Shown in pieces: positions 6,682-12,753 of a stretch of 22,972 nt of DNA; position 1 is the first letter of the stretch, and each line of letters opens with the position of its first letter. This stretch comes from DASQUK01 sp035697145 (lineage in GTDB: Bacteria; Actinomycetota; Acidimicrobiia; Acidimicrobiales; VFJN01), in the NCBI GenBank assembly GCA_035697145.1, contig DASSDL010000016.1, positions 1 to 22,972 on the forward strand, given 5' to 3'. The position numbers and the translations under genes were made by a program. The notes under the pieces were generated by a model, which made no database searches, had not been told where the DNA came from, and saw only the letters and a list, made by a program, of their open reading frames with translations.

Positions 6682-7314
6682 CTACCCGAACGCCGTGGCC
6701 ATGACCACGTCGGTCAGGGTGTCGAGCAGCTCGTCCTCGTCATCGAGGTCGACCTGGCCGCTGGCCGCGTAGTAGTTGAGGCGTTCGACCATCATCATCA
6801 GCGCCAGCGTGGCGATGGTGGGATCCAGGCCCGAGCGCTTCGGCAGGCGCATGCGGCGGGTCAGGGCCAGCGCCAGACCGGTGAGGACGTCGTCGCCCTG
6901 GCGCCCGACCGGATCGCCCGACAGCTCGGCCTCGGTCCAGGCTCGGATCACCCGGCCATGCCGCGCGTAGGTCTCCCGCACCCGCGCCAGCCAGGCCCGC
7001 AGCGCCTCCCGGCCCCGGGCCGAGTTGGTCACCGGTGCCAACTCGCCGATCAGGCCATGCAGCTCGGCGGCAACGTCGCCCACGAGCTGCTCGAAAAGGT
7101 CCTCCTTGGACGTGAAGTAGAGGTAGAAGGTGCCGTGGCTGCTCTTGGCCGCAGCCACGACGTCGTCGACCCGCGCCGCGTGGTAGCCGGTGCGGTCGAA
7201 CACGTCGGCGGCGGCATCGAGGAGGCGCTGGCGTGTGCGTTGGCCGCGGGCCTGCAGCGCGCGCCCGTTCCCGCCGGCGCCGGAGACGGCAGTATCGCGG
7301 CGCGCGGCTGGCAT
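6682..7314 (-). CDS. TetR/AcrR-family transcriptional regulator
   Basis: A 210-residue one-component repressor. Residues 25-75 form the DNA-binding domain: RQRLLDAAADVFDRTGY, then the helix-turn-helix RVDDVVAAAKSSHGTFYLYF and SKEDLF. The C-terminal ligand domain is helical and not specific to a known effector. The ATG at 7314 was chosen over a longer frame because it leaves a normal N-terminal length and lies 7 bases after TAGCGT, a leaderless promoter layout. It is followed by the alcohol dehydrogenase and VOC genes. The two matching palindromes before the alcohol dehydrogenase and SDR genes are the likely operators. The ligand is probably a CoA thioester or an alcohol/aldehyde of the pathway, which is an inference. 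Confidence 0.92.
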   Translation of the reverse strand: MPAARRDTAVSGAGGNGRALQARGQRTRQRLLDAAADVFDRTGYHAARVDDVVAAAKSSHGTFYLYFTSKEDLFEQLVGDVAAELHGLIGELAPVTNSARGREALRAWLARVRETYARHGRVIRAWTEAELSGDPVGRQGDDVLTGLALALTRRMRLPKRSGLDPTIATLALMMMVERLNYYAASGQVDLDDEDELLDTLTDVVMATAFG

Positions 7315-7321
7315 GACAGCC

Positions 7322-7348
7322 ACGCTACTGGTGCCCGATCTCGCGAGA
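7322..7348 (-). promoter_or_regulatory. Putative leaderless promoter and palindrome of the TetR gene
   Basis: On the minus strand TAGCGT (7327-7322) ends 7 bases before the ATG at 7314. The perfect 10-bp palindrome TCTCGCGAGA (7339-7348) lies near the expected -35 region and could be an autoregulatory site. It differs from the CTGAC-N6-GTCAG sites, so it may bind another protein. No good -35 hexamer was seen. Confidence 0.35.
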
Positions 7349-7444
7349 CTGGGGTTCAGGCCGGGGAGCGGCCGGTGCCGAGGCGGGGAGCGGCCCTCGC
7401 ATCCCGGCGGGTTCTCGTTGGCCGCACTCCACCAGGACCCCTGA

Positions 7445-7483
7445 TTGCCGGACACGATCGTGTGCGTTAGTGTGAGAACTAAC
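7445..7483 (+). promoter_or_regulatory. Putative promoter with two overlapping operators for the rhamnose operon
   Basis: TTGCCG (7445-7450) and TAGTGT (7468-7473) are separated by 17 bases, a plausible sigma-70-type promoter. The perfect 12-bp palindrome ACACGATCGTGT (7452-7463) lies between them. A second inverted repeat, GTTAGT-N6-ACTAAC (7466-7483), covers the -10. This is the main upstream region of the rhamnose operon, so the palindromes are candidates for binding by the operon's DeoR-type regulator or a sugar/catabolite regulator. The divergent TetR gene shares the 251-base gap. Confidence 0.5.
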
Positions 7484-7565
7484 ACGTGCGAACGTCGCCC
7501 GCAGGGGGGTGCAGGTTGGTCCGTTCGGAGGGTGCCGCAGCCTGGCCCGTGCGGTGGTGGGTCGC

Positions 7566-9059
7566 ATGAACGACACCGCTCCCGTCCTTGCCATGCGTGG
7601 CATCTGCAAGTGGTTCGGGGCCACCCGCGCACTGGACGAGGTATCGCTCGAGCTCCACCGTGGCGAGGTCCACGCCCTCGTGGGCGAGAACGGTGCCGGC
7701 AAGTCGACCCTCATCAAGGTCATGACGGGCATCTATCCGCCGGACGAAGGTGCCGTCCTCGTCGACGGCGAGCCCGTGTCGCTGCGCAGCGCCGCCGACG
7801 CGCAGCGCCTGGGCATCGGGGCGATCTACCAGGAGCCCTTGATCTTCCCCGACCTGAGCGTGGCCGAGAACATCTTCATCGGCCACCAGGATCAGGGTCG
7901 GGTCGTGCGTTGGCGCCAGATGTGCGCCGACGCGGAAGCGATCCTGGCGCGACTCGACGTCCACATCGATCCCCGGGCACCGGCCAGTGGGTTGCCCGTC
8001 GCCACCCAGCAGGCGATCGAGATCGCCAAGGCGATATCGCTCGACGTGCGCGTGCTGATCATGGACGAGCCCACGGCCGCCCTGTCGGCCCACGAGGTCG
8101 ATCGGTTGTTCCGCCAGGTGCGCCAGCTCCGCGACTCCGGCGTGGCCGTGCTGTTCATCAGCCACCGGCTGGACGAGGTGTTCGAGATCGCCGACCGCGT
8201 CTCGGTTTTCCGCGACGGCCGCCACGTATCGACCGACGCCCGCGACGACGTCACCCGCCCCCGGCTCATCGCCGCCATGGTCGGGCGCCAGATGTCCGAC
8301 TTCTACGCCCGGCACGAGCACCACGCGGGCGAGGTGATCCTGCGCGTCCGGGACCTCGGTCGGACCGGCAAGTTCGCCGGCGTCTCGTTCGACCTGAGGC
8401 GTGGCGAGGTGCTCGGGTTGGCGGGGCTGGTGGGCGCGGGCCGCACCGACATCGCGCTCGCGCTGTTCGGGATCGCGCCCGCGGAGACGGGGACGATCGA
8501 GCTCGACGGCCGATCGGTCGAGATCGACACTCCCCGCCAGGCGCTGGACCACGGGATCGCGTACCTGTCCGAAGATCGCCGGCACGTCGGGCTGTCGCTG
8601 CCACAGTCGGTGACGGCGAACATCACGCTGCCGTCGCTGCGGCGCTACGTCTCGCGGCTCGGTCTCGTGGACGGCGCTGCGGAGAGGTCGGCCGCCGAGC
8701 GGTTCCGGCGGCAGCTCAGCATCCGCACCGCGGGGCTGTCACAGCCGGTCGGGCTGCTCTCCGGGGGCAACCAGCAAAAGACGATGCTCGCCAAATGGCT
8801 GAACACGGAGCCGGCCGTGCTGATCCTCGACGAGCCGACGCGGGGGATCGACGTGGGTGCCAAGGCCGATGTCCACCAGATCATCGACGAGCTTGCCCGC
8901 TCCGGCATGGCCATCGTGCTGATCTCCTCCGACCTGCCCGAGGTGCTGGCGGTGAGCGATCGCGTGCTCGTCATGCGCGAGGGCGAGCAGACCGGCATGT
9001 TCGACCGGATCGAGGCCACGCAGGAGCGCGTGATGACCGCGGCCGTGGGGGTCGCGTGA
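7566..9059 (+). CDS. rhaT: Rhamnose ABC importer ATP-binding protein (CUT2 family)
   Basis: A 497-residue tandem ATPase that drives sugar uptake at the inner face of the membrane. The first domain has Walker A GENGAGKST (40-48), Walker B VLIMDEPTAALS and H-loop FISHRLDEV. The second has a degenerate P-loop GLVGAGRTD, signature LSGGNQQK and Walker B VLILDEPTRGID. This asymmetric arrangement defines CUT2 transporters such as those for ribose, xylose and rhamnose. Rhamnose is inferred from the downstream mutarotase, isomerase, kinase and aldolase genes, which parallel the rhaSTPQ importer of Rhizobium leguminosarum. The ATG at 7566 begins the conserved sequence; an in-frame GTG at 7509 would add 19 unconserved residues. 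No strong Shine-Dalgarno is present. Confidence 0.92.
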   Translation: MNDTAPVLAMRGICKWFGATRALDEVSLELHRGEVHALVGENGAGKSTLIKVMTGIYPPDEGAVLVDGEPVSLRSAADAQRLGIGAIYQEPLIFPDLSVAENIFIGHQDQGRVVRWRQMCADAEAILARLDVHIDPRAPASGLPVATQQAIEIAKAISLDVRVLIMDEPTAALSAHEVDRLFRQVRQLRDSGVAVLFISHRLDEVFEIADRVSVFRDGRHVSTDARDDVTRPRLIAAMVGRQMSDFYARHEHHAGEVILRVRDLGRTGKFAGVSFDLRRGEVLGLAGLVGAGRTDIALALFGIAPAETGTIELDGRSVEIDTPRQALDHGIAYLSEDRRHVGLSLPQSVTANITLPSLRRYVSRLGLVDGAAERSAAERFRRQLSIRTAGLSQPVGLLSGGNQQKTMLAKWLNTEPAVLILDEPTRGIDVGAKADVHQIIDELARSGMAIVLISSDLPEVLAVSDRVLVMREGEQTGMFDRIEATQERVMTAAVGVA

Positions 9060-9060
9060 G

Positions 9061-10212
9061 GTGAGCACGGCCGCCGACGTTGCTCGCCTCGACGGCGCAC
9101 GGAACCGACCCGGCCGCACGGCGGTCTGGATCCGGCCCGAGCGCGTGAAGGAGTTGTCGCTGCTGGGCGTGATCGTCGTCGCCCTGCTGGTGTTCGGATT
9201 CCTGGTCGACGACTACTTCAGCGGCCGGTTCTTCAACCGGGTGACGACCAGCGTGGCCATCACGGCGGTGCTGGCCGTCGCCCAGACCATGGTCATCGTG
9301 ACCCGGAACATCGACCTGTCGGTGGGGTCGATCGTCGGCGTGACGGCCTACCTCACGGGGCAGTTCGCGTCCTCCAATCCCTCCACCTCGCCGGCGGTCG
9401 CGATCGCCATCGCGGTGGGGCTCGGCGCGCTGCTCGGCGCGATCAACGGGGTGATCGTGGCCTACGGGCGGGTCCCGGCCATCATCACCACCCTGGGCAC
9501 CCTGGCGATCTACCGAAGTTGGCTGATCTCCCACGGCGAGGGCAGGACGATCACCGCCGACTCGTTGCCGTCGTGGGTTGTGGACCTGCCCACCCGCACG
9601 GTCTTCACCATCGGGGGCCTCGACATCCGGGTGGTGTTCGCGGTCGTCATCGTGGTCGTCGCCGTGCTGCAGATCGCTATGCAGCGGCTCCGCTGGGGGC
9701 GCCGGCTGTACGCCATCGGCTCGAACCCCGAGGCGGCCGCCCAGGCGGGCCTGCCCACCCGGCGGCTCGTGTTGGGCGCCTTCATCGCCTGCGGCGCCCT
9801 GTCGGGGTTCGCCGGTTTCCTGTTCCTGTCGCGATTCGGCAACATCACCGTCGTCGCCGGGCAGGGCCTCGAGCTGGATTCGGTCGCCGCAGCCGTGGTG
9901 GGCGGCGTCAGCGTCCTGGGCGGCTCGGGCACGCTGGTCGGGGCGTTCCTGGGGGCGGTACTGATCGACGTGCTCGACCAGAGCCTGGTGCGGGTCCCCC
10001 AGGTGAGCGAGTTCTGGCGCAACGCGATCCTCGGGGCGCTGATCCTCGCCGCAGTGATCGCGGACGTCGTGGTCGGCCGGCGGTTCCGCCGGCGCTGGTC
10101 GGCGGAGGCTCGTCCCCACACCAAGGTCGATTCCTCGACCGACGCGCCCGACACGACCAAGGTGCCGGCCCTCACGGCTCCTGAGCAGGGCGGGGAGGCG
10201 GGCGATGCCTGA
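9061..10212 (+). CDS. rhaP: Rhamnose ABC importer permease 1 (CUT2 family)
   Basis: A 383-residue membrane permease. Hydrophobic segments occur throughout, for example LLGVIVVALLVFGFLV and VVFAVVIVVVAVLQIAM. Family hallmarks are TRNIDLSVGSIVG, RLYAIGSNPEAA and VVGGVSVLGGSGTLVGAFLGA, as in RbsC-like CUT2 permeases. It starts with GTG one base after the ATPase stop codon and overlaps the next permease by 8 bases. The hydrophilic C-terminal tail of about 35 residues (after RRFRRRW) is longer than usual and would be cytoplasmic. Two different permeases side by side indicate a heterodimeric channel. The name rhaP follows the Rhizobium operon; which of the two is P or Q is arbitrary here. Confidence 0.9.
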   Translation: MSTAADVARLDGARNRPGRTAVWIRPERVKELSLLGVIVVALLVFGFLVDDYFSGRFFNRVTTSVAITAVLAVAQTMVIVTRNIDLSVGSIVGVTAYLTGQFASSNPSTSPAVAIAIAVGLGALLGAINGVIVAYGRVPAIITTLGTLAIYRSWLISHGEGRTITADSLPSWVVDLPTRTVFTIGGLDIRVVFAVVIVVVAVLQIAMQRLRWGRRLYAIGSNPEAAAQAGLPTRRLVLGAFIACGALSGFAGFLFLSRFGNITVVAGQGLELDSVAAAVVGGVSVLGGSGTLVGAFLGAVLIDVLDQSLVRVPQVSEFWRNAILGALILAAVIADVVVGRRFRRRWSAEARPHTKVDSSTDAPDTTKVPALTAPEQGGEAGDA

Positions 10213-11176
10213 AGCGCTACGCGAGCGCAGCTGGGAGCTGCTGCTGGCCGTCATCCTCGTGGGGACGATCGTCTACAACGCCACGCAGTCGCCCGTGTAC
10301 CTCGACGTCGACAACTTCGTGAACCTGTTCCGGCTGTCGATCGAGAAGGTGATCGTGGCGGTGGCCATGACCTTCGTCATCATCAACGGCGAGATCGACC
10401 TGTCGGTGGCTTCGGTCATGGCGTTCGCCGCCTGCGTCCTCGCCGCGGCCCACGAGTCCGGCGTGCCGTTCGGGCTGGCCATCGCCATCGCCCTGGCTGC
10501 GGCCGCGTCCGCCGGGTTCGTCCAGGGCCTCGTGGTCGCGAGGACGGGGATCTCGTCGCTCGTGGTCACGCTCGCCGGTCTGATCGGCTTCCGGGGGGCG
10601 GCGCGAATCCTGCTGGAGGATCGATCGGTCGGCGAGTTCCCCGATTGGTTCGGGGACCTGGGTCGCGCCGACTTCCTCGGCCCGATGCCGTTCGCGCTGG
10701 TGCTGTTCCTCGTGATGCTGGTGGTGGGCGGCGTGATCCTCCACCGGTCGTCGTTCGGGCGCCGCGTCTACGTGATCGGCAACAACGCCGACGTGGCGCG
10801 CTTCTCGGGCATCGACGTGGCACGCGTGAAGCTCGTGCTGTTCACGGCGTCGGGGCTCGTGGCCGGCTTGGCGGGGGTGCTGTTCGCGGCCCGCCTCGGA
10901 TCGGTGCGGGCCAACATCGGCGAGGGCTTCGAGCTCGACATCATCACGATGGTGCTGCTCGGGGGCGTCAGCATCTTCGGCGGCTCGGGAACCCTGCTGG
11001 GCGTCGCGCTGGCGATCTGCATCGTGCTGAACCTGCGCAACGGACTGGGCCTGGCGAACGTCGAGGCCAACACCCAGACCGGCGTCATCGGGGCGCTGCT
11101 GATCGTGTCGGTGCTGGCGCAGAACCTGCTCGACCGGCTGCCGCTACGCCGGCGCGAGGTGGAGGCGGAGGCATGA
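10205..11176 (+). CDS. rhaQ: Rhamnose ABC importer permease 2 (CUT2 family)
   Basis: A 323-residue CUT2 permease paralogous to the upstream gene. Shared family signatures are NGEIDLSVASVM, RRVYVIGNNADVARFSGI and LLGGVSIFGGSGTLLGV. Roughly eight to ten hydrophobic stretches are present, such as LLLAVILVGTIVY and FALVLFLVMLVVGGVIL. Its ATG overlaps the previous gene (ATGCCTGA, 10205-10212), which implies coupled translation and a fixed ratio of the two permeases. A 79-base spacer with two hairpins separates it from rhaS. Rhamnose as the transported sugar is inferred from operon context. Confidence 0.9.
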   Translation: MPEALRERSWELLLAVILVGTIVYNATQSPVYLDVDNFVNLFRLSIEKVIVAVAMTFVIINGEIDLSVASVMAFAACVLAAAHESGVPFGLAIAIALAAAASAGFVQGLVVARTGISSLVVTLAGLIGFRGAARILLEDRSVGEFPDWFGDLGRADFLGPMPFALVLFLVMLVVGGVILHRSSFGRRVYVIGNNADVARFSGIDVARVKLVLFTASGLVAGLAGVLFAARLGSVRANIGEGFELDIITMVLLGGVSIFGGSGTLLGVALAICIVLNLRNGLGLANVEANTQTGVIGALLIVSVLAQNLLDRLPLRRREVEAEA

Positions 11177-11185
11177 GATCGACAA

Positions 11186-11239
11186 CCGCGCGCGAGCGCG
11201 CGGCAACACACAGATCTGCGTCGAGGGCGGCCCTCGACG
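11186..11239 (+). other. Two RNA hairpins in the spacer before rhaS
   Basis: First hairpin: CCGCGCG (11186-11192) pairs with CGCGCGG (11197-11203) around the loop CGAG. Second hairpin: CGTCGAGGG (11219-11227) pairs perfectly over 9 bp with CCCTCGACG (11231-11239) around CGG. The second ends two bases before the strong Shine-Dalgarno AAGGAG (11242-11247) of rhaS. No T-run follows, so these look like processing or stability elements rather than terminators. Confidence 0.5.
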
Positions 11240-11255
11240 AGAAGGAGAGGGGACG

Positions 11256-12356
11256 ATGAGACCTCACAAGTTGATGGCAGTGATGCTGAGCCTGGCCCTC
11301 GTGGGCGCCGTCGCGTGCGGTGACGACGACGACGACACGGATGCGGGTACGTCCGGCGAGGGCGGGTCCGAGGGAGGCGGTGCGGCCGGGGAGGCCGTCA
11401 CCATCGAGGCAGGCGACGACATGAACTCCATCCTGCTCCCGAAGTGCACCGGCATCGCCGTGTTCGACCAGGCCAACGAAGGTGCGCAAGAGGCGGCGGA
11501 GGAGCTCGGCACGTCGGAGCCCGAGTTCCTGGGCCCCTCGACGTGTGAGGACCCGACCGGGCAGATCGAGACCATGACCAACGCCGCCACCCAGGGGGTC
11601 GACGCCGTGATGATCTCGAACAACGCCGGCGAGCAGATCCAGTCCGGTGTCGACGCCGCGACCGACGCCGACGTGTCGGTCGTGAGCTGGGACTCGCCGA
11701 TCCCGTCGGGCGAGGGCGAGAGCCTGTTCGTCGCTCAGGTCGACTTCGACGAGACGGGAGTCGTCATGGCCGACATGGCGCTCGAGATCCTCGGCGACGA
11801 CGGCGGCCAGTTCGCGATCCTGTCGGCCTCGCCCGACGCCGCCAACCAGAACGCGTGGATCGCGGCCCTCGACGACGCGCTCCAGGACGAGAAGTACGCC
11901 AACCTCGAGCTGGTCGACACGGTCTACGGCAACGACGACTCCGACGAGTCGTACAACCAGGCCCTGGGCCTCATCGACTCGCATCCCGAGCTGGAGCTGA
12001 TCATGGCCCCTACCACGGTTGGCATCGCCGCCGCCGGCAAGGCCATGACCGACGAAGGGCTGTGTGACCAGGTGAAGGTGTCCGGCCTGGGCCTGCCCGA
12101 GGAGATGCGTGAGTACACGCAGAGCGGGTGCGCCCCGCAGTTCGCCCTGTGGAGCTTCGTCGACCTGGGCTACCTCACCTACTACGCGACCTACGGCATC
12201 GCCACCGGTCAGATCGAGGCGGCCGAGGGTCAGACGTTCACCGCCGGCCGGATGGGTGAGTACACGATCGAGACGGACCCGACGCGCGACAGCGGCCTGC
12301 GCATCGTGATGGGGCCGTTCACGGTCTACACCGAGGAGAACATCGACGAGTCATAG
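11256..12356 (+). CDS. rhaS: Rhamnose ABC importer substrate-binding lipoprotein
   Basis: A 366-residue extracytoplasmic sugar-binding protein of the periplasmic-binding type I (RbsB/LacI-like) family. The N terminus is a lipoprotein signal: RPHK, a hydrophobic core, then GAVAC with Cys21 as the likely lipidated residue. An acidic, Gly/Ser-rich tether follows (Asp repeats at 22-27). Lobes show AVFDQANEGAQEAAEELG, the SNNAGEQIQSGVDAAT hinge region and VSWDSPIP. ATG at 11256 has a strong AAGGAG 8 bases upstream. It lies after the permeases and is bracketed by hairpins, which would allow more binding protein than membrane subunits. L-rhamnose is the inferred ligand; an alpha- or beta-anomer preference cannot be read. 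Confidence 0.9.
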   Translation: MRPHKLMAVMLSLALVGAVACGDDDDDTDAGTSGEGGSEGGGAAGEAVTIEAGDDMNSILLPKCTGIAVFDQANEGAQEAAEELGTSEPEFLGPSTCEDPTGQIETMTNAATQGVDAVMISNNAGEQIQSGVDAATDADVSVVSWDSPIPSGEGESLFVAQVDFDETGVVMADMALEILGDDGGQFAILSASPDAANQNAWIAALDDALQDEKYANLELVDTVYGNDDSDESYNQALGLIDSHPELELIMAPTTVGIAAAGKAMTDEGLCDQVKVSGLGLPEEMREYTQSGCAPQFALWSFVDLGYLTYYATYGIATGQIEAAEGQTFTAGRMGEYTIETDPTRDSGLRIVMGPFTVYTEENIDES

Positions 12357-12363
12357 GGCGCGC

Positions 12364-12398
12364 GGCCGGGAGGGCGGCGGGGTCCCGCCCGCCCGGCC
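12364..12398 (+). terminator. Strong GC hairpin after rhaS (stabiliser or partial terminator)
   Basis: GGCCGGG-A-GGGCGG (12364-12377) pairs with CCGCCC-G-CCCGGCC (12385-12398): 13 base pairs with one A/G mismatch and a 7-base loop. It begins 8 bases after the rhaS stop. No T-run follows and downstream genes belong to the same pathway, so it more likely protects the 3' end of an upstream transcript or causes partial termination. Confidence 0.5.
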
Positions 12399-12432
12399 GG
12401 TCCCGGACGGTGGCGCCCAGGAGGACGTGCCC

Positions 12433-12753
12433 GTGAACCGGTTCGGATTCACACTGAAGATCAGGCCCGACATGGCCGCCGACTACCGGCGCCACCACGC
12501 CGCGGTCTGGCCGGAGATGCTCGACGCCCTGCGCCGGGCGGGCTGGCACAACTACTCGCTCTTCCTGCGGGACGACGGCACGCTGTTCGGGTACGTGGAG
12601 ACGCCCGTCAGCCTCGCCGATGCCCGAGCCGCCATGGCTTCCGAACCCGTCAACGACAGGTGGCAGGAGATGATGGCGCCGTTCTTCGAGGGGCCCGGTC
12701 TGCCCGCCGACCAGATGATGCAGGAGCTCGAGGAGGTGTTCCACCTCCAATGA
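12433..12753 (+). CDS. rhaM: L-rhamnose mutarotase
   Basis: A 106-residue enzyme that interconverts alpha- and beta-L-rhamnopyranose, supplying the anomer used by the isomerase. The N terminus NRFGFTLKI, YRRHHAAVWPEM (Tyr18, His22), YSLFLRDDGTLFGYVE and the C-terminal PLxxVFHL-like end EEVFHLQ match the RhaM/RhaU family closely; His22 aligns with the proposed catalytic histidine of the E. coli enzyme. The GTG at 12433 is preferred because AGGAGG (12419-12424) lies 8 bases before it; the GTG at 12427 is only 2 bases from that site. The stop overlaps the next start as ATGA. The last codons contain a hairpin that covers the next gene's ribosome site. This gene is the best evidence that the operon is for rhamnose. 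Confidence 0.93.
   Translation: MNRFGFTLKIRPDMAADYRRHHAAVWPEMLDALRRAGWHNYSLFLRDDGTLFGYVETPVSLADARAAMASEPVNDRWQEMMAPFFEGPGLPADQMMQELEEVFHLQ
12732..12748 (+). promoter_or_regulatory. Hairpin sequestering the Shine-Dalgarno of rhaD
   Basis: GGAGGTG (12732-12738) pairs perfectly with CACCTCC (12742-12748) around TTC, and the rhaD start codon begins at 12750. The left arm holds AGGAGG, the only good ribosome site for rhaD. It lies within the last codons of rhaM, so ribosomes finishing rhaM would open it. This suggests obligatory translational coupling. Confidence 0.5.

Noticed and set aside
7509..7565. Earlier GTG start for rhaT
   Set aside because: The extra 19 residues are not like the family's N terminus, and the first conserved residues follow the ATG at 7566.
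11321..11337. Short GAC trinucleotide run in rhaS
   Set aside because: It encodes the acidic tether after the lipidated cysteine, a common feature of actinobacterial lipoproteins, and is too short to call a repeat element.
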